NCBI RefSeq assembly: GCF_026013525.1
Contig: NZ_JAPDRA010000007.1
Location: forward strand, 1 to 64,000
Source of the DNA: Sphingomonas canadensis
GTDB lineage: Bacteria; Pseudomonadota; Alphaproteobacteria; Sphingomonadales; Sphingomonadaceae
DNA length: 64,000 nt
Direction: 5' to 3'
Below are positions 7,999 to 17,004 of this stretch, piece after piece. The position numbers and the translations under genes were made by a program. The notes beneath the pieces were generated by a model. That model was not told where the DNA came from. It searched no databases and worked only from the letters and a program-made list of their open reading frames with translations. Every line of letters starts with the position of its first letter. Position 1 is the stretch's first letter.

Positions 7999-9995
7999 AG
8001 CGAATATCCGAAGCGTTCGGCCCAGGGCTCCAGCACCGGCAGCACCGGCTCCAGATGCTTGCGGTAACGGGTCCAGCGGCCGGCCGCGCGCTTGTAGATC
8101 GGCTCGGTCACCTGCGAATAGCTGGCGGTGGTGATCAGCCCGCGCGCCTTCGCCGTGCGGGTGTGGTCCAGCGCTTCCTCGCGCCATTCCAGGCCCAGGA
8201 AGTCGAACAGCGGCCGCACCTCCGCCGCCACATCCTCCACCAGTTGCTCATAGACGATGGTGTGGACGTTGAGCGGCAGCAGTTCGCGCGCGCGCTCCCA
8301 ATGGCGGAAGGTGAGATCATAATAGGCCGCCGCATCCTCCAGCCGCAGAAAATTGGCCATCGCGCTGTTTAGGCGGAAGTTGCTCATGAAGCAGCTCAGC
8401 AGCACGTCGCACGGATGGCGCAGCGCCAGGATGAAGCGGGCGTTGGGGAAGATGCGCGCGATCAGCGCGGCCTTTTGAAGGAACAGCGGCGATTTATCGA
8501 TCAGCATCGATCCGGCGGGCACTTCCGCCACCTTCGCCACCTCATCGCGATACTGCGCGCGGGCGGCGGCGATCGCGGCATCGTCCATCCCCGGGATCGC
8601 GAAGAAGCCGCCGGTTTCCTTGTCGACATAGTTGAGCGGCGGCTGTTCCTCCATCACCGTGGTGGCCGGATGGCCCATCAGGATGGTGTCGAGCAGCGTC
8701 GTGCCCGAGCGCGGAAAGCCGACCAGGAACACGGGATCGGCGCCATCACCCGCAGGCGGGGTGGCGGGCTTCCACCCCGCGACCCATTCGGGAGTGAACG
8801 CCGCCACCTCTGCCTTCAGCTCGTCGCGCAGTTCCTCCGCGCGGCGCAGCGGCTCGGTGGGGCTTTCGCCGTGCAGCCGGTTGGTCTCCTGGAAATCGGC
8901 GAAGGCTTCGTCCGATCGGCCCAGCCGGTCGAGCAGCGTCGCGCGGATGTGGATCGTGCGCTCCGGCTCCACCTCGGGCGGAACCTGCGCCAGCGCCGCC
9001 AGCCCTTCCTCGAACCGGCCGGCGCGGCGATGCTCCATCGCGCGCAGGAAGCCCAGCGGCCCTTCATCGAGCCCGTTGGCCTCGGCCAGCGCGATCAGCG
9101 GGGCGAACTGGTCCTCGCGGTTGGTGTGCTCATATTGGATGACCAGGCCCAGATAGGCGTCGACCAGCTTCGGATCGTGCGCGATCGCGTGGCGGAACGC
9201 GGCCTGCGCCTCGTCCACGCGGCGGACCAGGCCATATTCGACGCCCAGCTTTAGCTGCAGGTTGGGATTGTCCGGATCGCGCGCCACCGCGCCCTCGATC
9301 GCGGGCAACGCCTCTTCGTGCCGCGCCTCGCGCTTGAACAGGACATAGAGTTCGTGGAGCGGGCGGCCGTCGTCCGGGAAGTCTTCGGCGGCCTTGCGCA
9401 GCACGGCGGCTGCATCGTCGATCCGGTCGGCGTTGCGCAGCGCCTCCGCCAGGTTGAGCCGCGTCGGCGCGGCCTGCGGATCGAGCGCGACCGCCCGTTC
9501 CAGCGCGGCGACGCTGCCCGCGAAATCGCCGGTGGCCGACAGCGCATTGCCCAGGTTGTTCCAGCTCTCGAAATCGCCGGGCGCCGCGGCGACGACGTGG
9601 CGATAGGCCTCCACCGCCTCCTCATAGCGTTCCAGCGCCTGGGCCGCGAAGCCGCGATAGCGCGCGATGCGCAGCGTGGGATCGGCCAGCGCGCGATCGC
9701 GCGTCGCCACCTCCAGCGCAGTGGCCAGGTCGCCGGTCTCCACCAGCGTGGCGACAAGGTTGCACGCGATGGTCGTGTCTTCGGGCCGGCCGTGGTGCGC
9801 GGCGCGCAAGTGCGTCACCGCACCGGCAGGATCGCCGGAACGCGCGCGCAGCATACCGAGGAAGGCGTTGAGCGCGACGATGTCGCCGCCACCGGCCAGC
9901 GCGTTTTCCGCGATCATGCGGGCGCGGGCGAGGTCGCCCGCCTGGGCCGCCCCCATCGCCTGGCGCAGGGCATTTGCGGTTGCGGGATCGAGCAT
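7995..9995 (-). CDS. TPR-repeat sulfotransferase
   Basis: 666 aa from ATG (MLDPATANALRQ); 17 further codons upstream are not needed. Residues 1 to ~390 are about ten tetratricopeptide repeats, several with clear consensus (DFESWNNLGNALSATGDFAGSVAALERAVALDP). The C-terminal ~260 residues are a PAPS-dependent sulfotransferase: PVFLVGFPRSGTTLLDTIL is the 5'-phosphosulfate loop, LRHPCDVLLSCFM the 3'-phosphate-binding Arg/Ser region, and RFGYSL the terminus. Architecture resembles TPST-like and bacterial TPR-sulfotransferases. Cytoplasmic, no signal peptide. It is the first gene of a three-gene overlapping unit with two hydroxylase-type oxygenases, 137 bp downstream of a TonB-receptor gene but separated from it by a terminator. 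Confidence 0.92.
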   Translation of the reverse strand: MLDPATANALRQAMGAAQAGDLARARMIAENALAGGGDIVALNAFLGMLRARSGDPAGAVTHLRAAHHGRPEDTTIACNLVATLVETGDLATALEVATRDRALADPTLRIARYRGFAAQALERYEEAVEAYRHVVAAAPGDFESWNNLGNALSATGDFAGSVAALERAVALDPQAAPTRLNLAEALRNADRIDDAAAVLRKAAEDFPDDGRPLHELYVLFKREARHEEALPAIEGAVARDPDNPNLQLKLGVEYGLVRRVDEAQAAFRHAIAHDPKLVDAYLGLVIQYEHTNREDQFAPLIALAEANGLDEGPLGFLRAMEHRRAGRFEEGLAALAQVPPEVEPERTIHIRATLLDRLGRSDEAFADFQETNRLHGESPTEPLRRAEELRDELKAEVAAFTPEWVAGWKPATPPAGDGADPVFLVGFPRSGTTLLDTILMGHPATTVMEEQPPLNYVDKETGGFFAIPGMDDAAIAAARAQYRDEVAKVAEVPAGSMLIDKSPLFLQKAALIARIFPNARFILALRHPCDVLLSCFMSNFRLNSAMANFLRLEDAAAYYDLTFRHWERARELLPLNVHTIVYEQLVEDVAAEVRPLFDFLGLEWREEALDHTRTAKARGLITTASYSQVTEPIYKRAAGRWTRYRKHLEPVLPVLEPWAERFGYSL

Positions 9996-10070
9996 GGGTG
10001 CGCTTGCCACCTTGGCTGTTTGGACCGCGGGCAGGCACCAATGCAACCGCCTGATTGCCGCGCCGGATCC

Positions 10071-10110
10071 GAAAAAGAGAGGGGCGGCGGACCCGAAGGT
10101 ACGCCGCCCC
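10071..10110 (-). terminator. Rho-independent terminator after TonB receptor
   Basis: On the minus strand GGGGCGGCG pairs perfectly with CGCCGCCCC (9 bp, arms at 10102-10110 and 10081-10089) around a 12-nt loop. The stem is followed by TCTCTTTTTC. It begins 22 bp after the receptor stop codon and before the sulfotransferase start at 9995. Confidence 0.85.
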
Positions 10111-10132
10111 GAAGTATCAGGCGATCCGATCG

Positions 10133-13100
10133 TCAGAAGTCGATCGTGACACCCATGTAGATGTAACGGCCCAGCGCGTCATAGGTCGCCGGATAGGTGT
10201 TGCCGTTGCACGGACCGGTCGGACACAGGTTCGAACCGTCGCGCCCGGCGTTACCGCTGGTGACAAACGGCGGAGCCTTGTCGAACAGGTTGTTCACGCC
10301 GAGGCGGAACGAGTAGTTCTTGCCCAGCGAATAGGTCGTCGCCAGGTCGAAGTAGTTGTACGCCTTGATGTGCAGGCCCGGATCGAAGTTGAACGCACCG
10401 GTCAGCGCCTGATAGGTGCTGAGGGTTTCCGCGGTCACCTTGCCGACATAGCGCCACTGGAGCGACGCACCGAGACCGAACGGCGCCTGCCAGGTCAGGC
10501 GCGCCTTGTGCCGCCACTGGGGCAGCGGAGCGCCGCTGGTGACCGTGCCGCCCGCCGAGCAGGTCGGACCATAGAGGCCCGCGCAGTCATAGGGCTGGGT
10601 CACGCCGTTATCGACGATGTAGCGATCCAGATAGGTGCCCATCATGTTGACGCCCAGCGAACCCCAACTACCGATATCGGTCGAGTAGGAAGCGCTGACC
10701 TCCACGCCCCGGGTCTTGGTGGTGCCCAGGTTGTTCGGGATGCCGTCGACATAGCCGCCCGGCGTCAGCCAGATCGAGCCCGCGGTGTCGCGATGGACCA
10801 GCGTGCACGAATAGGGGACGAACGAGGACGTCGCGTTGGCGACGCAATCCTTCAGGATCGCGTCCTGCGCGGCGGGGCTGATCGCCTGATCGACCTTGAT
10901 GTCGAACCAGTCGATCGTGGCCGAGAAGCCCGGCAGCATCGACGGCTGGAGCACGACGCCCAGGGTCTTGGTGGTGGCGATTTCCGGCGTCAGGTTCGGG
11001 TTGCCGCCGATCAGGCCGTTGTACTGGCCCGCCGGATTGGCCGCCGTGCCGGTGCCGACCGCGAGGCCCTGATAACGGCAGCCCCATTCGGCGGCCGTGA
11101 TCGTGTGGCCCGAGCACGGATCGCTGGAGCCCGCCAGACCCACGGTGGGGGTGGCGAACAGCTCCTGGATGTTCGGCGCACGGACGGCGCGGTTGTATGC
11201 GCCGCGCAGGCGGATGTCGCGAATCGGCGCGAAATCCAGGCCGAGCTTCCAGGTGTCGGTGCCGTAGCTCTTGCCCGCGCTCGTGTCATAGTCCGAACGG
11301 CGATAGCCCGCGGTCAGCGACAGATCATAGAAGATGCTGTCGTGGACGATCGGGACCTGGGCCTCCGCGAAGAACTCGAACACCTTGAAGCTGCCGGCGA
11401 TCGGCAGCGTGGCGCCGCCCTGGCCGGTCAGGTCGCCGGTGGCGAAGGCATTGTCGGTCTGCAGCTCGAGCGATTCCTTGCGGTATTCGATACCGAAGTT
11501 CACCGCCACGCCGTCATCGGCCCACGGCGACTTCACGCCGTAGTCGCCCAGCAGGCCGGTAACCGACGCGCTGGCGATCTGCTCGGAGGTCTGGCCCTTC
11601 TGGAAGCCGGTGGCAGACAGATAGGCGACCGCCGCCGCGCTGGCGCCGCCGGCGCCGCCGAACACATTGTACGGAACGCAGGTCGGATCCGAACCGTCGA
11701 GCACCGAACGGCAGATCGGATCGAACGCCGCGGTGCGCGGATCGTCCACCACGTTCAGCGCGCGGTTCAGACGGGCGACCGAGAACTCGTTCGAATAGAC
11801 CTGCGTGTAGTTGACGCGGCCATACTGATAATAGGCATCGTACGACCACTGCGGACCCAGGTTGCCCTTGGTGCCGATCACGCCGCGGAAGTTGACGTGC
11901 TGCAGGTCCGAACGGCGCGGACCGCCTTCCACGTTGCGGCGCAGGAGCTGGAAGAAGCCCTGGTTGTAGGTCGTGCCGAACGAATCGGTGAAGACCAGCG
12001 GCGCATTGCCCGGATTCGGGTTGTACGGCGCGCCCGTGGCGAGCGGGAAGTTGCCGAGATAGCCGTTGATCAGGTTGTCGCCGTCGCAGACCACGTTGCG
12101 CTGCGTCGCCGACATCAGCGGGTTGTCGCAGTTGATGGTCAGCGTGTTGCCGAAGTCACCCGAGGGCGCGATCTGGGCGACCGTGCGGTCGTCCATGAAC
12201 ATGAACTCGAGGTACGGCTTGATCGACTCGTTGACTTCGTAGTTGGCGAAGAAGCCCGCCGTGTAGCGCTCGTCGGGGCGCTGGAAGTAGTTGGTCGGCG
12301 CGAAGTTGTAGAGCGTCGCGGTGTTCGCGAAGCCGCCGCCCGGCGTGAAGGTGTAGATGGTCGAGGTCGCGGTGGTCACCGCGGTATCGAACAGCACCAC
12401 GTTGCCGTTGTCCGACGTCGCCGAACCGCCGCAGCGCGGAGCCCCGCCGCCGCCGTTCTGCAGCACGCAGGCCGAATAGTCGCGGTTGCGCTGGGTGATC
12501 GGCTTGACCTTGCGATAGCCGAAATAGGCGACGGCATGGCCACGGTCGTCGTCGAAGCCGGTGCCGATCGCAACCGTCGCGTCCCAGGTGCCACCGTCGG
12601 TGACGCTGCCCTTGGGATAGTCATAGCCCACCAGGCCCGCGTTGGCGCGCGCATCGAGCAGCGGCGTCAGGAACTTGTCGCGGTTGTTGTGCTGGAAGAA
12701 GCTGTACTGGCCGTCGACGCGGATACCGGTGAAATCGGTGTCCACGATGAAGTTGACGACGCCGGCGACCGCGTCCGCACCATAGGTCGACGAAGCGCCG
12801 CCGGTGAGGACCTCGACGCGCTTCAGCATCGCGGCCGGAACGATGTTGATGTCGGCGGCCGAACCGCTGGTCGGGCTCGGATCGCCCGGCAGCAGGCGGC
12901 GGCCGTTGATCAGGCTCAGCGTGCGGGTGGTGCCCAGACCGCGAAGGTCGACCGAGGCGGTGCCGTCGGCGCCGTTCGACAGAGTCGAGGCCTGCGACGC
13001 GAACACAGCCGGCAGCGAGTTGAGCAGGTCCTCCATCTTCGTCGTGCCCTGGAGCTTGATGTCCTGGCTGTTGACGACGGTGACGGGGGCGACCCCCTCA

Positions 13101-13273
13101 AGGTTCGGCTGCGGGATGCGCGAGCCGGTGACGATGATCTCGCCCTCATCCGAGGCGGTATCCGCCGGCGCGGACTGGTCGTCCTGCGCGAAGGCGGGCG
13201 AAGCGATCAGCGCAATGCCGATGGCGAGCGGAGCCGCCCCACGCTTCAAATACCCTGCCAATCTGTTGGTCAT
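10133..13273 (-). CDS. TonB-dependent outer-membrane receptor (large, sphingomonad-type)
   Basis: 1046 aa. The signal peptide ends near SPAFAQD (about residue 30) and is followed by a TonB-box-like segment EGEIIVTGSRIPQPN. The plug domain (about 60-180) has LINGRRLLPGDP and VEVLTGGASSTYGADAVAGVVNFIVDTDF. The rest is a 22-strand-type barrel with EYRKE, RAPNIQELFATP and NPNLTPEIATTKTLGVVLQP motifs, ending in GVTIDF with a terminal Phe as outer-membrane proteins require. It imports an unidentified ligand using TonB-ExbBD energy. The neighbouring sulfotransferase/oxygenase unit suggests a modified peptide or small molecule, but that is inference. A short GC hairpin lies in its 5' leader. Confidence 0.95.
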   Translation of the reverse strand: MTNRLAGYLKRGAAPLAIGIALIASPAFAQDDQSAPADTASDEGEIIVTGSRIPQPNLEGVAPVTVVNSQDIKLQGTTKMEDLLNSLPAVFASQASTLSNGADGTASVDLRGLGTTRTLSLINGRRLLPGDPSPTSGSAADINIVPAAMLKRVEVLTGGASSTYGADAVAGVVNFIVDTDFTGIRVDGQYSFFQHNNRDKFLTPLLDARANAGLVGYDYPKGSVTDGGTWDATVAIGTGFDDDRGHAVAYFGYRKVKPITQRNRDYSACVLQNGGGGAPRCGGSATSDNGNVVLFDTAVTTATSTIYTFTPGGGFANTATLYNFAPTNYFQRPDERYTAGFFANYEVNESIKPYLEFMFMDDRTVAQIAPSGDFGNTLTINCDNPLMSATQRNVVCDGDNLINGYLGNFPLATGAPYNPNPGNAPLVFTDSFGTTYNQGFFQLLRRNVEGGPRRSDLQHVNFRGVIGTKGNLGPQWSYDAYYQYGRVNYTQVYSNEFSVARLNRALNVVDDPRTAAFDPICRSVLDGSDPTCVPYNVFGGAGGASAAAVAYLSATGFQKGQTSEQIASASVTGLLGDYGVKSPWADDGVAVNFGIEYRKESLELQTDNAFATGDLTGQGGATLPIAGSFKVFEFFAEAQVPIVHDSIFYDLSLTAGYRRSDYDTSAGKSYGTDTWKLGLDFAPIRDIRLRGAYNRAVRAPNIQELFATPTVGLAGSSDPCSGHTITAAEWGCRYQGLAVGTGTAANPAGQYNGLIGGNPNLTPEIATTKTLGVVLQPSMLPGFSATIDWFDIKVDQAISPAAQDAILKDCVANATSSFVPYSCTLVHRDTAGSIWLTPGGYVDGIPNNLGTTKTRGVEVSASYSTDIGSWGSLGVNMMGTYLDRYIVDNGVTQPYDCAGLYGPTCSAGGTVTSGAPLPQWRHKARLTWQAPFGLGASLQWRYVGKVTAETLSTYQALTGAFNFDPGLHIKAYNYFDLATTYSLGKNYSFRLGVNNLFDKAPPFVTSGNAGRDGSNLCPTGPCNGNTYPATYDALGRYIYMGVTIDF

Positions 13274-13298
13274 GGTTTCTTCCTTTCCCTGAATACCA

Positions 13299-13316
13299 GG
13301 CGCCCGCAGGGGCGCC
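13299..13316 (-). promoter_or_regulatory. leader hairpin upstream of TonB receptor start
   Basis: A perfect 7-bp stem (GGCGCCC/GGGCGCC) with a 4-base loop lies 26-43 bases before the receptor ATG, just upstream of its AGGGAAAGGAAG ribosome-binding region. It could influence translation or mRNA stability; no known riboswitch fold is recognised. Confidence 0.4.
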
Positions 13317-13489
13317 GGATCGCGGGAGAAAGCACTTCGTTTCGACCAGTGTAAATCGTTTGTGTGTGGCCTGGATAAATCACTTCGGCACTATGCTTTT
13401 TGTGCAACACAGCGGCAACGTTTTCGCAAGGAAACGGACACTTGACTCGCCGCCTGCGCGGGTCGCAACTGTGCGCAGGAGAACGAGTT

Positions 13490-14032
13490 ATGTCCGACAA
13501 GCGTCCCACGGCAGCCGCCCTTCGCGGGCTATGGCTGGCTGCGGCCGCGCTGCCGTTTCTCGCAGTCGCGGTACCGGCCGCGGCGCAGGACCGGTCGAAG
13601 CGACTCGACGATGTCGTCAACTGCCGCAAGATCACCGATGCCGCCGCCCGGCTGGCCTGTTACGACACCGCCGTCGCCGAGCTGGACAGCGCGGAAAAGG
13701 CGCGCGAGGTGGTGGTCGTCGATCGCGAGCAGGTGCAGGAGGCCAAGCGATCGGTGTTCGGCCTGAAGCTGCCGAAGATCCGCCTGTTCGGCGATGGCGT
13801 GCCCGATGCGGATATCGACCAGATCGACACCAGCGTCACCGTGATCGCACGCCGCGGCGACGGGCGCGTCGCATTCACCGTGACCGACGGCGCGCGATGG
13901 GTGCAGACCGACGATCGCGCGCTGGTGGGCGTCAAGCCCGGCACCGCGGTGACGCTGACCAAGGGCGCGATGGGCAGCTATTTCGCACGCTTCAGGGGCG
14001 CGATCGCGATCCGGGTCGAACGGGTGAACTGA
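13490..14032 (+). CDS. secreted protein of unknown function with CRKxxDxxARLACYD motif
   Basis: 180 aa. The start is the ATG preceded by GCAGGAGAA; the frame extends 30 codons upstream, but that stretch overlaps promoter-like DNA. Residues 1 to ~31 are an export signal (LWLAAAALPFLAVAVPAAAQ). Just after it comes VVNCRKITDAAARLACYD, a Cys-pair motif seen near the N-terminus of many small periplasmic proteins, including VasI-like ones. The C-terminal ~80 residues look like a small beta-barrel (TVIARRGDGRVAFTVTDGARWVQTDDRALVGVKPGTAVTL...FRGAIAIRVERVN). Probably periplasmic. I do not recognise a specific family. It is divergent from the TonB receptor and stands alone. Confidence 0.8.
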   Translation: MSDKRPTAAALRGLWLAAAALPFLAVAVPAAAQDRSKRLDDVVNCRKITDAAARLACYDTAVAELDSAEKAREVVVVDREQVQEAKRSVFGLKLPKIRLFGDGVPDADIDQIDTSVTVIARRGDGRVAFTVTDGARWVQTDDRALVGVKPGTAVTLTKGAMGSYFARFRGAIAIRVERVN

Positions 14033-14166
14033 AGCCTGGGCGGAGCAGCCCGAGGTTCCGGCGACACGCGGCGCCGTTGGATGGGCAGCGAAACAGGGTT
14101 GGCTCCACAGCAGGGTGCGTCAAATCTGACCCATGCGCGCCGGGCCGTTCCGGCTTGGTTTATGTT

Positions 14167-14188
14167 TCACGCGAAGGCGCGAAGGCGC
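14167..14188 (+). repeat. CGCGAAGG-type intergenic repeat, forward copy
   Basis: Begins TCACGCGAAGGCGCG and continues with a second GAAGGCGC unit. It is identical over 22 bp to the reverse complement of 14360-14381. A 20/22 copy is at 4763-4784. Confidence 0.75.
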
Positions 14189-14359
14189 TAAGATTTGAAG
14201 AGAATTTGTTCGCGTAGGGGCGCTGAGATGCGTCGCCTGATCGCGCCGAAGGCGTCCTTCCAATAGCTCGCGCGCGGCGGCGCTTGGATGGGGGATCGCT
14301 ATCGCGGCCAATATCTCCCCGCGCCCTGTGCGCCTCTGCCCGGACCAAAAACTTTCTTC

Positions 14360-14381
14360 GCGCCTTCGCGCCTTCGCGTGA
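14360..14381 (-). repeat. CGCGAAGG-type intergenic repeat, inverted copy
   Basis: Perfect 22-bp reverse complement of 14167-14188, 171 bp away. On the minus strand the repeat continues GAAG and then AAAG before an AT-rich tail (TTTTTGGTCCG). Confidence 0.75.
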
Positions 14382-14491
14382 TTCAAATGGAAGAAGACCA
14401 ACGCCGCCGCCCCGGGCACAGCCGTCCCGCCTCACCATAAAACCGCGTTCAATCTCCCGGAGAATGCCACTCGGATTTGATGCGCGATACC

Positions 14492-15385
14492 CTAATCCGC
14501 CATCGGCATCGGTCCGGCGACCAGCAGCGGATCGATCCGCGCGTCGCGCCACTTGAGGCTCCAGTGCAGGTGCGGGCCGGTCGCCCGGCCGGTCATTCCC
14601 ACGGCGCCCACCGGCTGGCCGCGGCGCACGCGCTGGCCCACCGTCACGTCGATCCGCGACAGGTGCATGAAGGCGGTGTTGAGCCCCATGCCGTGATCGA
14701 TCATCAGCAGATTGCCCTCCAGCGTGAAGGGCTTGGCGGCGGCGAGCACGACCACGCCGTCGGCCGGCGCCAGCACCACCGTGCCCGTAGGCCGGGCGAT
14801 GTCGATGCCGGAGTGATAGGAGCCCGCCTCGCCGTTCTTGTACACGCGCTGCGATCCGAACAACGTGGAGATGCGCCCGGTGACCGGCCACAGGAAATCC
14901 TGGCGCCATCCGGCGGCGTCGGTCTCCTTGCTGCGCGCGGCGGTGATCTGTGCCAGCTCGCCGGGGCGGGTGCGCTCGAACTCGGGCTGGGGCACGGGGT
15001 ATTTGGGCAGCGTGTCCAGCCGCGAGATGTCCCAGGCGCGCGGGGCGATGGCCAGCGTCTCGCTGACGGTGGTGCCGTCGGCCAGCGCGGCCTCCAGCCG
15101 CGCAGAGGCGGGGGCGTCGCGATCGAAGGCGATGATGAAGCGGCCGTCGGAGGCGAAGGGGATCGCCTTGCCTTCCAGCGTCAGCATCCGCGTGCCGCGC
15201 GGCACGGTGCCGCTGGCCAGCCCGCCCTGGATCAGCTTGCCGGCGAGCGCGAAGCGGCCGGGCGCCGCGGCAGCAGGCGCGGCCGGCGCGGATGCCGCCG
15301 CAGGCGGCACCTCCGGCGCGGGGACCATGGTGGCGAGGACGAACAGCGCGGCGCCGGCCGCGGGAACACGCAGCAACCGGCCCAT
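14492..15385 (-). CDS. M23-family metallopeptidase (LytM-type)
   Basis: 297 aa. N-terminal hydrophobic segment (LLRVPAAGAALFVLATMV) is a signal peptide or anchor, so the enzyme is periplasmic. The C-terminal M23 domain has the zinc site: HSGIDIARPTG (His and Asp), a central beta sheet, and GPHLHWSLKW (HxH). Such enzymes cleave peptidoglycan cross-bridges or, if catalytically altered, activate amidases; here the ligands look intact. The start is set at ATG 15385, which overlaps the stop of the DUF2093 gene by one base (TGATG). It is the last gene of an xseA-DUF2093-M23 run. Confidence 0.92.
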   Translation of the reverse strand: MGRLLRVPAAGAALFVLATMVPAPEVPPAAASAPAAPAAAAPGRFALAGKLIQGGLASGTVPRGTRMLTLEGKAIPFASDGRFIIAFDRDAPASARLEAALADGTTVSETLAIAPRAWDISRLDTLPKYPVPQPEFERTRPGELAQITAARSKETDAAGWRQDFLWPVTGRISTLFGSQRVYKNGEAGSYHSGIDIARPTGTVVLAPADGVVVLAAAKPFTLEGNLLMIDHGMGLNTAFMHLSRIDVTVGQRVRRGQPVGAVGMTGRATGPHLHWSLKWRDARIDPLLVAGPMPMAD

Positions 15386-15588
15386 CAACCCGCTCCGTTC
15401 AGCGCCTTCAGCGCGATATCGGCGCCGGCATAGGCCTCCTGCCGCGCAACGCTCCAATAGCGTAGTTCATCCAGCGCGATACGCTCGCCGGTGATCGCGC
15501 AGACGACGTGATCGCCCGGCGTCAGCACCCGGAATCCATTGGCCATGAAGTGCAGCCGGGCGGCGCGGGTGGAGTTGGACATCAGCAT
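15385..15588 (-). CDS. DUF2093-domain small protein
   Basis: 67 aa. The core GFRVLTPGDHVVCAITGERIALDELRYWSVARQEAYA is the DUF2093 signature of alphaproteobacteria; function unknown. A Cys in VVCAITG and the compact size suggest a small beta fold. Start choice: ATG at 15588 (MLMSN) or 15582; a TTG nine bases further up is less likely. It follows xseA by 36 bp and overlaps the next gene by 1 bp, so it is probably in one transcript with both. Confidence 0.85.
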   Translation of the reverse strand: MLMSNSTRAARLHFMANGFRVLTPGDHVVCAITGERIALDELRYWSVARQEAYAGADIALKALNGAG

Positions 15589-15624
15589 CTTGCGCAATCC
15601 CAGGAGAGGTGGAGCGGCGATCCG

Positions 15625-17004
15625 CTAGAGCAGGCTCGGCTGCTCGGGCTTGTCGCCAGCATAGGATCTGCCGCCCGTGCGCTCAACCCGCACGTCCACC
15701 ATGCCGTCCCTGAAGTGGAGCGTCACCGCCTGGGCCGCGCGCGCCGCCGCCGCGGTGGCGATCACGCGCCCGCCCCCGCGCGCCTGGACCCAGGCATAGC
15801 CCTTTTCCAGCGGCCGGTTCGGATGCGCGGCGTCGAGCAGGCGCGATGCGCCGTCCAGCCGCTGGCGCGCGGCCTCCAGCCGGTGCGTCAGCATCGCGGG
15901 GCGCAGCGCGGCTCCGGCGCGATCGAGCTGGGTCCGTGCCGCAACCGCGCGCCGTTCCAGCGCCAGGCCCAGCCGGCCGGCGAGATCGTCCAGCTTCTGC
16001 CGCTGTGGCCCCAGCAGCGCGTCGCGCCGGGGGATCACCCGCTCCAGCGCCGCCAGCCGTTCGCCCGCGCGCTCATGGTAGCGGCGCGCGCAGCGTTCGG
16101 CGCGCAGCCCCAGCGTGGCGACATTGTTCGCCACCTCCGCCAGCACCGGCACCGCGATCTCCGCCGCCGCGGTGGGCGTCGGCGCGCGCAGGTCGGCGGC
16201 GAAGTCCGACAGGCTGGTGTCGGTCTCATGCCCCACGGCGGAGATGGTGGGGATGCGGCAATCGGCGATCGCGCGCACCACCGCTTCCTCGTTGAAGGCC
16301 CACAGGTCCTCGATCGAACCGCCGCCGCGCGCGACGATCAGCAGGTCGGGCCGCGGCACCGGCCCGCCGTGCGCCAGCGCGTCGAAGCCGCGGATGGCCC
16401 CCGCGATCTGCGCCGCCGCGCCATCGCCCTGCACCAGCACCGGCCAGACGATCACATGGCTGGGACAGCGATCCGCCAGGCGATGCAGGATATCGCGGAT
16501 CACCGCGCCGGTGGGCGAAGTGACCACGCCGATCACGCGCGGCATATAGGGCAGCGGCCGCTTGCGCGCGGGATCGAACAGCCCCTCCGCCGCCAGCTTC
16601 GCCTTCAGCTTTTCGAGCAGCGCCATGAGCTGGCCCTCGCCCGCCAGTTCCATCCGCTCGATCACGATCTGATATTTCGAACGGCCGGGATAGGTGGTCA
16701 GCTTGCCGGTGGCGATCACCTCGATCCCGTCCTGCGGGGCGAAGGGCAGCGCGCCGGCCACGCCGCGCCAGATCACCCCGTCGATCACCGCATCGGCATC
16801 CTTCAGCGCCAGATAGGCGTGGCCGGATGCGGCGCGCTTCCACCCCGAAATCTCGCCGCGCACGCGGACATGGGCGAAATTGGTCTCCACCATCCGCTTC
16901 AGCCGCTGCGAAACCTCGCTCACGGTGAACGCAGCGGAATTGTCCCCCGCGCGCTCCTCCGCTACCAGCCGCGCCGGTGCGTCGTCGGAGAAGGGATCGG
17001 GCAT
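15625..17004 (-). CDS. xseA: exodeoxyribonuclease VII large subunit
   Basis: 459 aa from [14 protein letters not shown]. The N-terminal OB fold is [44 protein letters not shown]. The catalytic core includes [24 protein letters not shown] and [21 protein letters not shown] and the conserved [27 protein letters not shown] coiled-coil region follows, and the C-terminus has [10 protein letters not shown]. With XseB it degrades single-stranded DNA in the cytoplasm; xseB is not in the window. The start codon shares the palindrome CATG with the divergent purD start, so each gene's leader and Shine-Dalgarno lie inside the other gene. Confidence 0.96.
   Translation of the reverse strand: MPDPFSDDAPARLVAEERAGDNSAAFTVSEVSQRLKRMVETNFAHVRVRGEISGWKRAASGHAYLALKDADAVIDGVIWRGVAGALPFAPQDGIEVIATGKLTTYPGRSKYQIVIERMELAGEGQLMALLEKLKAKLAAEGLFDPARKRPLPYMPRVIGVVTSPTGAVIRDILHRLADRCPSHVIVWPVLVQGDGAAAQIAGAIRGFDALAHGGPVPRPDLLIVARGGGSIEDLWAFNEEAVVRAIADCRIPTISAVGHETDTSLSDFAADLRAPTPTAAAEIAVPVLAEVANNVATLGLRAERCARRYHERAGERLAALERVIPRRDALLGPQRQKLDDLAGRLGLALERRAVAARTQLDRAGAALRPAMLTHRLEAARQRLDGASRLLDAAHPNRPLEKGYAWVQARGGGRVIATAAAARAAQAVTLHFRDGMVDVRVERTGGRSYAGDKPEQPSLL

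Larger units (their letters stand above)
14033..14491. other. 459-bp intergenic region with an inverted repeat pair
   Basis: No plausible gene: frames are short and lack ribosome-binding sites and family similarity. It holds two oppositely oriented copies of a 22-bp repeat (14167-14188 and 14360-14381), with locally lower G+C around 14189-14215 and 14345-14360. Genes on both sides end here (the secreted protein from the left, the M23 peptidase from the right), so a transcription end or repeat-stabilised 3' ends are likely. Confidence 0.6.

Noticed and set aside
5363..13273. The sulfotransferase/oxygenase locus as a RiPP cluster.
   Set aside because: No precursor-like small ORF, leader peptide, cyclase or protease is visible; kept only as a modification system of unknown substrate.
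10055..13354. A 1099-codon open frame on the plus strand opposite the TonB receptor.
   Set aside because: Very Arg/Val/Ala-rich with no family motif or ribosome site; high GC keeps the antisense frame of a real gene open.
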